A stretch of 18,782 nt of DNA. It comes from JBBDWZ01 sp050732575 (GTDB lineage: Bacteria > Gemmatimonadota > Gemmatimonadetes > Longimicrobiales > RSA9). Location: contig JBOHRF010000076.1 in NCBI GenBank assembly GCA_050732575.1, forward strand, positions 1 to 18,782, read 5' to 3'. The translations under genes were made by a program, and so were the position numbers. A model generated the notes under the pieces. That model had not been told where the DNA came from and did not search any database. It saw nothing but the letters and a program-made list of their open reading frames with translations. Shown here piece by piece: positions 1 through 8,008 of the stretch; the first letter of the stretch is position 1, and the number at the start of each line of letters is the position of its first letter.

Positions 1-87
1 GCCGTTCGAGCCGCCAATCGCGTTGCCGATGACAACCAGCAACGCCGTCAGGCCGGCCATCAGCATGAAAACCTTGACCCTTTCCAT
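1..87 (-). CDS. htpX: HtpX-like membrane zinc metalloprotease, N-terminal fragment
   Basis: Only the first 29 codons lie in the window; the gene continues past the left edge. The translation starts MERVKVFMLMAGLTALLV and continues with a VIGNAIGG stretch. This is the characteristic first membrane segment of HtpX, an M48-family protease of the inner membrane that degrades misfolded membrane proteins. The catalytic HExxH motif is outside the window, so the call rests on the N-terminal signature alone. The ATG at 87-85 is preceded by a good GAGGAG ribosome binding site at 97-92 with 4-nt spacing. It is the only gene here with a long upstream gap (258 bp) and a candidate promoter, so it probably begins its own transcription unit downstream of tamB. 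Confidence 0.75.
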   Translation of the reverse strand, partial: MERVKVFMLMAGLTALLVVIGNAIGGSNG

Positions 88-91
88 CTCG

Positions 92-97
92 CTCCTC
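92..97 (-). promoter_or_regulatory. Ribosome binding site of htpX
   Basis: GAGGAG on the minus strand lies 4 nt upstream of the htpX ATG. It fixes the start of this edge-truncated gene. Confidence 0.7.
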
Positions 98-117
98 GCT
101 TGGGAGGGGTACGGTTA

Positions 118-147
118 AGAATACCACGTTTGCGCACGCAGGGTCCA
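118..147 (-). promoter_or_regulatory. Candidate sigma-70-type promoter for htpX
   Basis: Read on the minus strand, TGGACC (147-142) and TATTCT (123-118) are separated by 18 nt. Each matches 4 of 6 positions of the -35 and -10 consensus. A TG one base upstream of the -10 (126-125) makes it an extended -10. Transcription would start near 110, leaving a leader of roughly 25 nt with the GAGGAG ribosome binding site. It lies in the only local AT-richer patch of an otherwise very GC-rich gap, which adds some support. The call is from consensus matching only. Confidence 0.4.
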
Positions 148-165
148 GAAGGCCTCAGGGCGAGG

Positions 166-308
166 GCGCGCTACGCGGGCGCGCGCCTCGCGTTGCGGCG
201 CGGGCGCCGGGCGCTACGCGCCGGGGCGCGGCGCTATGCGCGCCGTTAGCCAAGCTCCTGCCTGGTCCAGACTTCGGCGCGTCGGCGCGGCGGCGCGTGT
301 AGCGCCGC
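166..308. repeat. Cluster of short GC-rich palindromic repeats (GCGCTAYRCGC-type hairpins)
   Basis: The gap between tamB and htpX carries four copies of one core. GCGCTACGCG occurs exactly at 168-177 and 211-220. A variant, GCGCTATGCG, is at 231-240. A reverse-complement relative, GCGTGTAGCGC, is at 295-305. Three copies form clear hairpins: GGCGC-TAC-GCGCC at 210-222, CGGCGC with GCGCCG at 229-245, and a 7-bp stem GCGGCGC/GCGCCGC around a GTGTA loop at 290-308. The set resembles REP-like intergenic elements. No long open frame with gene-like features fits here. Confidence 0.5.
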
Positions 309-311
309 GCC

Positions 312-326
312 CGTGCCGCAGGCACG
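312..326. terminator. Hairpin just downstream of tamB, possible weak or factor-dependent terminator
   Basis: CGTGCC-GCA-GGCACG forms a 6-bp all-paired stem with a 3-nt loop, starting 19 bases past the tamB stop codon. There is no T-run after it on the minus strand, so it is not a classical intrinsic terminator. It may instead block 3' exonucleases or mark the end of the operon. Its position between the last gene of a long run and a candidate promoter is the main support. Confidence 0.3.
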
Positions 327-345
327 CGCCCGGTTCCGCGCGTGG

Positions 346-3300
346 TCAGTAGGACCACTCGCGGAACAGAAAAAACCCGAAGACGCGGCGGAAATCGGCG
401 GAGTTTTCAATGCCGATCGTATGGCCGCGGGCAAAACGGTCCTCGGTGAACACATCGAGCGTGTAGGTCGGGTGGAAGCGCCATTCAACGCGAACGCCAA
501 TGCCGTTGGAACTGCTGGACAGGCGCTGGGAGTAGACCACGAAGAGATCGGGCGGCAGGATGTAGCGGCCGACCTCGAGTCGCGTGTTGGCAAACAGCGA
601 ACCGAAGCCGGTTTGGCTTTGGGTGAGGCCGGTGCCCTGTGCGGATGTCAATGAGATGTAGTCGAGCAGGTTGTAGTCCTGGGCCAGGCTCTGCAGTCCT
701 TCCGCCAGGTAACCCAGGGTCGAGATGCGGGCATAGTTGAGACCTGCGCCCTTTACACCACCAAATGTTCCGCTGAACTCATCGAGGGAGCGGGACTGCG
801 CCTGTGAAAGCGCGCTGGTCGGCACGCCGAAAAACAGATAGCTGGCCAGGTCCGACTCGCTGATGGGCGGATCATTTTCGCTGCCCAGTCGAATGCGCGG
901 GGAAAGCAACGATCCGCTCACCACGGCCAGAATGTCGATCGGCTCACCCTGCAGCGGGCGCGCGCGATACACGGTAGTAATGGCCAGGTTGGGATCGAGT
1001 CCGGGTGTGCCGGGAAAATCGACGGTGCCCTCACGAATTTGGAATCGGCGCGCAGTGAAAGGCCGGTACTCGAGCTGGTACGTGCCGCGGATCGCGTTCA
1101 ACTGACCGGCCAGCCGGATGTCCTGCACGCTACGACCCGCGCTGGGATCCACGCGGTCCAGCGCCACCAGAAGCCGGCCTGCCACTTCCACGTTGAGGTT
1201 ACGACTGCGCAACCAGGTTTCGCGGCCCACGTTGATGGCCAGGTTGTTGACGACCAGGTTGCGGACGAAGGGATTGGACGTGGCGGGCAGAATGCGCCCC
1301 ACAGAGATCAGCGTGGTATCGACCACATTGAAGAAATCCGGACTGCTCGGGTCGAGCTGCACGACCTGGGATTGCCGATACAATTCATCGAGATAGAGTG
1401 CGCCGCGGTCCACGGTAATCTCACCGCTCAATTCGGGCGAGCGGAATCGGCCGCTCAAACCGAGGCGGCCGGTGATGGTGAATTCGGCATCGCGCCGGCG
1501 CGCGGCGGCGAACATGTTGGCATCGATGATCAAGTTTTCAAAGGACGGATTGCTGAGCGGAGCAAAGACCATGTTGCCTTTGAGTGTAGCGCGGCCGTCG
1601 CCTGCCCGTGCGCTCGCATCAATGGCAACTACACTGTCATTCAGTACGTTGAACGTGCCTTCCACATTGCGATAGCGCACACCGCTGGCCTCGAGCGTGG
1701 CCGCGCCGTTGCGCAAGTTGAGCAAGCCGGCAATGGTCGGGTCCCTGGTTGTGCCGCGCAGATCGAGCGTACCTGAAACCGTGCCCGTAACATCCTGGAA
1801 GCCGCCCACGATCCCGGTTACCACGCTGGCCGGCAAACCATCCGCACGAATGGAAAACTCGAGCGGCTGATTCAGCTTGCGCTCACGCAGCGGCACGAAG
1901 CCCAGGTCAACGGGAATGTGTCCTTCACCTACCAGTAGCTCCTTGCCCGCGTGATGCCCGCGCACGCGTGCATCAATACGATGACCGGAGTAAGCAAAGG
2001 CGCCGTTCACGCGATCGAAATACGCATCACCATAGCGCAGATCCGTAAACACGGCGTCGGCCTGGATGACAGGCTCACCAGCCGTGCCACTGATGACAAC
2101 GTTGGCGTCGAACGCTCCGTCGGTGGGCAAGCGCGTGCGGAACAGGCGCAAGTATTCGTTGAGCGGCACGCGCTGCAGCGCCAGACGGAAATCCAGGGGC
2201 TGACGCGCAGTGCCCACAGAATCTTCACGCGAGCGCGCCCAGGCCAAGCGGCCGCGGCCCGAGGCCTGGCCTGCGCCCTCCCTTTGACGGAAGGCAAAGC
2301 TGTCGGTTTGCAATCCGGTTCCAGAGAAGCGGACGGCAAAGGGCGCTTGCAACAACCAGGGTGAAGTGCGCAGACCGCCATCGGCTTCGCGCACGGCCAA
2401 CTCGACACCGTTGGAATCCGCGCGCAGGTTGCCGTTCAAGCGGTACCCACGCTCGGCGTTGCCGGCCGCGAAGTTGAAGCTGCCATTGTCCCGACTGTAG
2501 ACCAGCTGCATGCTGATGGTATCGAGTCGCTCACCGTAGAAATCCGTGGAATCGGCGGCCAGGTTGACGCGCAGCGTGCCCGAATCCGTGCGCAGTGCCC
2601 TGCCCCGCACCTGAACGGCCAGTTGTCGTGCGGAAGCGCGCGCGAACAACGCGCGCAGCACCGTGGCGTCGGCGTCCAGATCGAAACCGGACAGGCCGCC
2701 GCGCAGGGAGCCGCGCCCGTCGAGTTGTCCGCCGCTGACGGCGTCGGCGTCATCGGACACCACAATCGAGTCGGTTTGCAACTTGAAGTTGAGCGTGCCG
2801 TTGCGGCCTTTGGCGATACCGAAATCGCCGCTGCCTTCGAGCTGGCCCAACACGGACGTGCCGCGCAGCGTATCCAGCGCCAGCACGCCGTCACGCAAAC
2901 GCGTAGCCAGGGTGACATCGCTCAGCGTAGCGGCGGAAACGCGCGCCCGACGCAACTGTGCGGCCACGGTGCCGTTGGCATCTTCCACGGAAGTTGCGGT
3001 GAGATCGAACTGCACGTTGCCGCTGAGATTTGTGCCCGGCAACGCAGGCAGCAAGCGGTCGAGTTGATAGCCATCCAGGCGAGCTTCACCGGAATAACGA
3101 CGCCGACCATCACGCTGTTGCAGCACACCTTTGAAATCGATTTCACCGCCCACCGTAGCCAGGCGCGCTTCCACGCTCAGGTTGTCCGTGGGTCCGCGCA
3201 GCGTAATCGGTCCGCGCGCATCACCGCGCAGCTTTTGCAAGGCCGGATAGGCAGCGGCCAACTGCTCGAACGAAAGAGGCAAGGCATTGAGTCGCAAATC

Positions 3301-4812
3301 GAGTTGCTTGGAGCCCGAGCTGTACGTGCCCGCACCTTCGTAACGAGAGGCCAGTCCAGCCAACTCGTGATGCAAATTGGCCGCGAAACGGAAATCCCGG
3401 GAAACGCCGCCTTCACCTTCAATGTGACCGTGTACAAAGCCTTTGAGATTTAGCTCGGGGCGCAGCGCATTGATCACAGCGAGATCCAGGTTTCCTACAT
3501 CGGCCTTGAAGTTGGTGGCGGCAAACTGATCCCTGGCGTTAAACACACCTTCCCACTTCAACCAGGACTCGGGTCCGGCATGGGGCGGCTTGATGCGCAG
3601 GTCGCCGCGCGTGTCCAGCTGCGAGATGGGGCCTTTGACTTCGACCGTGCCGACCATCAACCCTTCAACCGGCAGCTTGTTGGGCAGGATCTCTTCGAGC
3701 AGCTCGAGATTCAGCGGCGCTGCTCGAAGATCGACATCGGTGAAATACATCGTGTCGCCCGTTACGATGCCGAAATTACCCGATAAACGCGTGCCGGGCG
3801 CAGTGATCAGCGCGTTGCTGGCGTAGAACAGCGTACCCTTGGGCTGTGATACAATGCGCAGCAGCATCCTGGCATTGCCTTCCTTGGGCAACTTCGGATA
3901 CAACCAGCGCAGATCCTGGAAGGCGAGTTTATTGCCATCCACGCTGATGTCCACGACATTGCGCCCTTCTTCCTGGATGACGCGGCCGATCAGCCCGGCA
4001 TTGCTGCTACCGAATTCCACGGGCTTCAAGTCGAAGCTGATGATGCCGCGCTCATCGTTGGCAATCACCGTGTCGCGCAGGACGACACGGCCCACCAACT
4101 CCCGAATGCGCACCGGTTCTTTCCAGACGTAAGCCAACCCGGAAACGCTCTTCGCATCGATGAGCCGACCGGGTTCGTCGGGCGTTTCCCAGAGTACGCG
4201 CGAGAAATGTGCGTTCACGTGGTCGAACTGCATGACTCTGACCGGACCGCGCCGCGTCTGCTGGATTATGCTCCTGGACGTGTCTTCTGCGGTAATGGGC
4301 TCATGATCGTCCAGCGGCTGACGGAGCGTCACGAAGCCATCCTGGACGCGCACATTGCGAAACTCGACCAGCCGGCGGGTTCCCTTCACGCCGGGCGAGC
4401 GGTCCGGGAAGACGTACTCGTAGTTCCAGGCCGTGTCGCCGGGCATCTGCTCGAGCAGGACGACCGGATGATACAACTTGACGTCACTCAGCTGGATCCG
4501 GCCACGCAGCAGGGAGCGCCACTGGTAGCGAACCGCAGCACTGTCAACGCGCAGAAACGAGCTTTGATCGGGAGGTGGTCCGGTAATCTTGATATTGTGC
4601 AATGTGAGCCCGCCCAGCAGGCCGCGACTGGAAATTCGCTCGACCTGGAGTTCGCCTTCGATTCGGTCGGCCAGCTTCTTCACGGCGAACGCGCGTACCC
4701 GGTCCTGACCCAGCTGCGTACGCGTGAGTACAAGAATGACGAGCACGGCCAGCAGCAACCCGGCGAGGAAACCGCTCAGCGCGAAGATGGCTACTCTGGT
4801 CGTGCGTTGCAC
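346..4812 (-). CDS. tamB: TamB-family translocation and assembly protein (DUF490/AsmA-like)
   Basis: This 1488-residue protein has one N-terminal membrane anchor (about residues 8-30) followed by a very long beta-rich body typical of AsmA/TamB bridge proteins. These span the periplasm and carry lipid, or assist outer-membrane protein insertion, between the two membranes. The last 350 or so residues look like the TamB domain, with TRLEVGRYILPPDLFVVYSQ near the end, a run of alternating hydrophobic strands, and a terminal aromatic (EWSY). Length is slightly above the E. coli protein (about 1260). The start is GTG at 4812-4810, overlapping the stop of the upstream Omp85 gene as TAGTG, so translation is probably coupled. 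Pairing with a TamA-like Omp85 protein directly upstream matches the TamA-TamB arrangement. The exact cargo cannot be read from sequence. Confidence 0.88.
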   Translation of the reverse strand: MQRTTRVAIFALSGFLAGLLLAVLVILVLTRTQLGQDRVRAFAVKKLADRIEGELQVERISSRGLLGGLTLHNIKITGPPPDQSSFLRVDSAAVRYQWRSLLRGRIQLSDVKLYHPVVLLEQMPGDTAWNYEYVFPDRSPGVKGTRRLVEFRNVRVQDGFVTLRQPLDDHEPITAEDTSRSIIQQTRRGPVRVMQFDHVNAHFSRVLWETPDEPGRLIDAKSVSGLAYVWKEPVRIRELVGRVVLRDTVIANDERGIISFDLKPVEFGSSNAGLIGRVIQEEGRNVVDISVDGNKLAFQDLRWLYPKLPKEGNARMLLRIVSQPKGTLFYASNALITAPGTRLSGNFGIVTGDTMYFTDVDLRAAPLNLELLEEILPNKLPVEGLMVGTVEVKGPISQLDTRGDLRIKPPHAGPESWLKWEGVFNARDQFAATNFKADVGNLDLAVINALRPELNLKGFVHGHIEGEGGVSRDFRFAANLHHELAGLASRYEGAGTYSSGSKQLDLRLNALPLSFEQLAAAYPALQKLRGDARGPITLRGPTDNLSVEARLATVGGEIDFKGVLQQRDGRRRYSGEARLDGYQLDRLLPALPGTNLSGNVQFDLTATSVEDANGTVAAQLRRARVSAATLSDVTLATRLRDGVLALDTLRGTSVLGQLEGSGDFGIAKGRNGTLNFKLQTDSIVVSDDADAVSGGQLDGRGSLRGGLSGFDLDADATVLRALFARASARQLAVQVRGRALRTDSGTLRVNLAADSTDFYGERLDTISMQLVYSRDNGSFNFAAGNAERGYRLNGNLRADSNGVELAVREADGGLRTSPWLLQAPFAVRFSGTGLQTDSFAFRQREGAGQASGRGRLAWARSREDSVGTARQPLDFRLALQRVPLNEYLRLFRTRLPTDGAFDANVVISGTAGEPVIQADAVFTDLRYGDAYFDRVNGAFAYSGHRIDARVRGHHAGKELLVGEGHIPVDLGFVPLRERKLNQPLEFSIRADGLPASVVTGIVGGFQDVTGTVSGTLDLRGTTRDPTIAGLLNLRNGAATLEASGVRYRNVEGTFNVLNDSVVAIDASARAGDGRATLKGNMVFAPLSNPSFENLIIDANMFAAARRRDAEFTITGRLGLSGRFRSPELSGEITVDRGALYLDELYRQSQVVQLDPSSPDFFNVVDTTLISVGRILPATSNPFVRNLVVNNLAINVGRETWLRSRNLNVEVAGRLLVALDRVDPSAGRSVQDIRLAGQLNAIRGTYQLEYRPFTARRFQIREGTVDFPGTPGLDPNLAITTVYRARPLQGEPIDILAVVSGSLLSPRIRLGSENDPPISESDLASYLFFGVPTSALSQAQSRSLDEFSGTFGGVKGAGLNYARISTLGYLAEGLQSLAQDYNLLDYISLTSAQGTGLTQSQTGFGSLFANTRLEVGRYILPPDLFVVYSQRLSSSSNGIGVRVEWRFHPTYTLDVFTEDRFARGHTIGIENSADFRRVFGFFLFREWSY

Positions 4813-7091
4813 TAGAACGCCTGCCCAATCGAAAAATGGAGTTGCAGCCGGTCCAGCAAACCGCGGTTGAAGCCCCAGGGCACGTGACCGAGTGAGGTCA
4901 GCACGCGCGTGTTGCGCAGCTGATCACGCGTGTAGACCACGCCATCCTCGATTGAATCGGGTGAACAAGGCACCACGTCCACGTCACACAGCTTGGTGGT
5001 CAGCACCTGGAGACGCTCCGTTCCCTGGGTGTTGTAACCCAGATCGATGCGAATGGGGCCGATCGCACTGAAGTAGCGCAATCCGAAGCCGGGCGTCCAT
5101 AACACGTCGGACAGGCGAACCTGACCGCCGTCGGTCCAAACCTGGCCGAAATCGACGAAGGCCGCGCCGCGCAGCTTTTCGCCGACCAGTCGAAACCGGG
5201 CCTCGACATTGCCCTCGAGGGCCGCGCTGCCACCGGCTGGTCTCGGGTCGAAGCGGCCGGGACGGCCCACAGCCAGCAGAGCGACTTCACAGGTTCCGGC
5301 ATTGATATCCTGTGCATCACAGCCCATGAAACCGGTGATGGTATCGGGCGCGGGTGCCAACAAGAATTCGTGTGCATCGACCTTGAGGATCTTCGGCCCC
5401 AACCGATACTGGGCAAAGCCGCGCACACTGTTGGCGCCGCCCGCAAAAAATCGCTTCTGCGGGTGCAGGCCCAGTCCAACCCCCGGTTCGTTAATGGATC
5501 GCGCCCAGCCTGGCCGTAGGCGGGTGGCAAGGACCAGACCACGGAATGGCTCGCGGTACATGGTTCCCTCGGCGGCGAGTCTTGCGTAGCCGAATTCGGA
5601 GCCGGACGCGGAGGCTGCGTATTCGCCTTCGATGCGCAGGATGGATCCGCGTGTGGGATCGAACAGGCTATTGGATCGGTCGCGCGCCAGGGTCACGGTG
5701 AGCGGCGCCAGCCAATGGGCTTCGCGGAGTATGCTGATTTCGCTGGCTTCACAGGCCACGAAGCTGGTACAGAAGATGTCGTCTTCCGCATCCAGCTCGG
5801 TCAGTTCCAGACGGTAGCCGGCGCTCAACGTGGTGCCCGGCCCGAGCGCGCGCGTTACGCCCGCGTATCCGCCCAGCGACCTACGCACGAACACGTCGGG
5901 AATGCTGCGCCGCTCGCCTACCAGGCCACCACTGAAACTGTTCCGCAAATCAAAGAACCAGGGTTGGGTTACATCGACGGAGAACAAGTAGTCCAGGTTG
6001 TTGTAGAGCGAGCTGGCTTTTTCCACCAGAGACAGCGATGCGAACGTGTTGTCCAGGACATTGGCCAAAACATTGGCCACGCGGCCGCGCACTTCCACGC
6101 GCCGCGCTCCACCCAGGAAATTGCGGCTTATCCAACGCGCTTCCGCGTTGATGTATTCGGCCGTACTCACACCGAGACCCGTACGCACGCGGGTGAGCGG
6201 TCCTTCCTGCACGGTCACCAGCGGCGCGATGGTGTCACCGGCTGCATCGATGTCGGTGCGAATATCGATGGTTCGGAACATGTCCAGGCCGAACAGGTTG
6301 CGCTGGCTGCGCAAAATGGCTTCCTGGCTGTACACGTCTCCCGCACGGAATGCCAACATGCGCCGGATGACGCGCGTCTCCACTTTCTCATTGCCCCGCA
6401 CGTCGGGCGCACCGAAATACATGCGGCCGCCCGGAATCAAGTCGAACACCATATGCGCCACGCGCGCCGAGTCGCGCGGGATGCGATAGCGGGGAAAGAC
6501 TTCCGCATTCTTATAGCCGAGATTCTGTAGCCGGGTCGTGAGCGTGTCACGCGCCGCTTGGTAGGCGACCTTGCTCAAGGGATCTCCAGCGCGCAGCGGC
6601 AACCGGCCAACCATTCGGCGCAGCTGCAACTGCGACGCGGAATCGGCCTGCTCCAGGTTAGACAGGCCGACGGTAACCACGCGTACCGGATCGCCCTCGG
6701 TGATTCGAAACGTGGCATGCAACAGGTTGGCCTCGGTTCGGGTTTCCAGCTTCACCCTGGCCTCGCGGTAGCCACGATCCTTGTAAAAGCTGATGAGGCG
6801 AAAAACATCGCCCTGCAGGTCCAGGGTATCGGCAGGCGCCGGATCTCGACCCACACCCAGTCGGCAGGCCTGGATGACATCGAGTACCACGTTCTTGCAG
6901 CCGCTGGCATTGCTCAAGATTGCGGCGCGCAACAAGACGTCCGGGAACGCCTGCGCACCTGCGAAGTGAATGGAGCGCAATTCCTGAGTGGTCTGCTGAG
7001 CAGGCAGCAGGGCGGGACCCAGGCACAACAGGAGTGCGATCGCGCTGGCCAGCCGGCCTCCGTCGCCCGGCCTGAGCCGGCTGGCCCTCAT
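4812..7091 (-). CDS. Omp85/BamA-superfamily outer-membrane protein, TamA-like
   Basis: This 759-residue protein has a signal peptide (basic start, hydrophobic stretch about residues 14-30, cleavage near LLPAQQ). It then has about three POTRA-like repeats (roughly 36-300) and a C-terminal 16-strand-type barrel. The Omp85 loop signature VRGF is at 556-559 in GGANSVRGFAQYRLG, and the chain ends in Phe as outer-membrane proteins do. Three POTRA domains and a tamB gene immediately downstream favour a TamA-like role over the five-POTRA BamA. I chose the ATG at 7091-7089, 2 nt after the phosphoesterase stop, rather than an upstream in-frame GTG at 7163. The longer form would put 24 Arg-rich residues before the signal peptide and overlap the upstream gene. 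The mature protein has eight cysteines in four close pairs: 65/76, 441/447, 591/601 and 702/709. That is unusual for this family and consistent with periplasmic or surface disulfides. Confidence 0.87.
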   Translation of the reverse strand: MRASRLRPGDGGRLASAIALLLCLGPALLPAQQTTQELRSIHFAGAQAFPDVLLRAAILSNASGCKNVVLDVIQACRLGVGRDPAPADTLDLQGDVFRLISFYKDRGYREARVKLETRTEANLLHATFRITEGDPVRVVTVGLSNLEQADSASQLQLRRMVGRLPLRAGDPLSKVAYQAARDTLTTRLQNLGYKNAEVFPRYRIPRDSARVAHMVFDLIPGGRMYFGAPDVRGNEKVETRVIRRMLAFRAGDVYSQEAILRSQRNLFGLDMFRTIDIRTDIDAAGDTIAPLVTVQEGPLTRVRTGLGVSTAEYINAEARWISRNFLGGARRVEVRGRVANVLANVLDNTFASLSLVEKASSLYNNLDYLFSVDVTQPWFFDLRNSFSGGLVGERRSIPDVFVRRSLGGYAGVTRALGPGTTLSAGYRLELTELDAEDDIFCTSFVACEASEISILREAHWLAPLTVTLARDRSNSLFDPTRGSILRIEGEYAASASGSEFGYARLAAEGTMYREPFRGLVLATRLRPGWARSINEPGVGLGLHPQKRFFAGGANSVRGFAQYRLGPKILKVDAHEFLLAPAPDTITGFMGCDAQDINAGTCEVALLAVGRPGRFDPRPAGGSAALEGNVEARFRLVGEKLRGAAFVDFGQVWTDGGQVRLSDVLWTPGFGLRYFSAIGPIRIDLGYNTQGTERLQVLTTKLCDVDVVPCSPDSIEDGVVYTRDQLRNTRVLTSLGHVPWGFNRGLLDRLQLHFSIGQAF

Positions 7092-7093
7092 GA

Positions 7094-8008
7094 TCAGGCG
7101 GCGCCCGCGGGCGGTACGGTGCGGATGAGGTCGGCATCGCGCGGCTGGGCTCGTGACTCGCACGCGGCTGGGGGCGAATCCCGCAGGTAGTGGCGGCCCA
7201 CGCGCGGGAAAATATGCCGACTCACCGGCTGAAAACCCTGCGCATCCGCAAAGTGCATGTAGTGCGTGATGCGCACGATCTCATCACTCACCTGGATGTG
7301 ATTGAAGGAATTCTTCTCGCGCTCGCGCGCACGTCCGCGCCGCGAGGTCGATGTGCCGGATTGCACGATGATGATGCCGTGCTCCCGATCGACGCCCGGG
7401 TAGACATCCAGCGAGTTGCCGATGTACGCGCGGTGCATGTGGCCGCCCAGCGCCAAGTCGACCTTGAGTTGCGTGAAGCGATCCAGCGCACGTTTGGAGC
7501 GCGGCATGACCTGCCCCCGTTCGTAGTCGGGTGCGGGTGCGAAGTGATGGTGGGCTACCACAATGCGCAGCGCGTCGGGCGCGGCCGACTTGAACACGCG
7601 CGCGCACATCTCGAGTTGCCACGGCCGCACCCGGCCATTCACAATGGCGCGCAGCGGATCGGTCGAGTTGAGGGCCACAATCACCGCTTTCTCATGCCGG
7701 AGCACCGGATCCAGCTCGGTCGAGATGTACTCTCGATACAGCGCATAGGGCGCCAGGATCCGCTCGGCCACCCGGTAGAGCGGCACATCATGGTTGCCCG
7801 GGATCTCCACGCGCGGGATGCGCGGCAAGCGCTGGTTGAAGGCGCGCGCCTGTTCGTATTGCTGCCGTTTGGCGCGCTGAGTGAAGTCGCCGCTGTTGAT
7901 CAGAATGTCTGCGTCCAGCTCCCAGAGTTTTTCCAGCAGCGCATCGGCAACCTGGGGCACGAAATGCGGACCGAAGTGCAAGTCGGAGATGTGGAGCAGG
8001 TTCAGCAT
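7094..8008 (-). CDS. Calcineurin-like metallophosphoesterase
   Basis: This 304-residue protein carries all the metal-binding motifs of the family: D9-x-H11 in ISDLHFG, GDFT with D41, GNHD at 71-74, a histidine cluster HHH at 153-155, and GGHMH at 188-192. This points to a dinuclear metal hydrolase of phosphomono- or diesters, similar in layout to CpdA-type (cAMP phosphodiesterase) proteins. The substrate cannot be assigned. There is no signal peptide, so it is likely cytoplasmic. The ATG at 8008 lies inside the end of tsaD (7-nt overlap), and its stop lies 2 nt before the Omp85 start. The last 40 or so residues are Arg- and Pro-rich and not part of the catalytic core. Confidence 0.85.
   Translation of the reverse strand: MLNLLHISDLHFGPHFVPQVADALLEKLWELDADILINSGDFTQRAKRQQYEQARAFNQRLPRIPRVEIPGNHDVPLYRVAERILAPYALYREYISTELDPVLRHEKAVIVALNSTDPLRAIVNGRVRPWQLEMCARVFKSAAPDALRIVVAHHHFAPAPDYERGQVMPRSKRALDRFTQLKVDLALGGHMHRAYIGNSLDVYPGVDREHGIIIVQSGTSTSRRGRAREREKNSFNHIQVSDEIVRITHYMHFADAQGFQPVSRHIFPRVGRHYLRDSPPAACESRAQPRDADLIRTVPPAGAA

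Noticed and set aside
88..345. Small coding frames in the GC-rich gap before htpX
   Set aside because: Their translations are Arg/Ala/Pro-rich, made by the repeats, with no plausible ribosome binding site or domain.
7092..7163. Upstream start of the Omp85 gene at 7163
   Set aside because: It would place an Arg-rich stretch before the signal peptide. The ATG at 7091, just after the preceding stop, gives a normal signal peptide.
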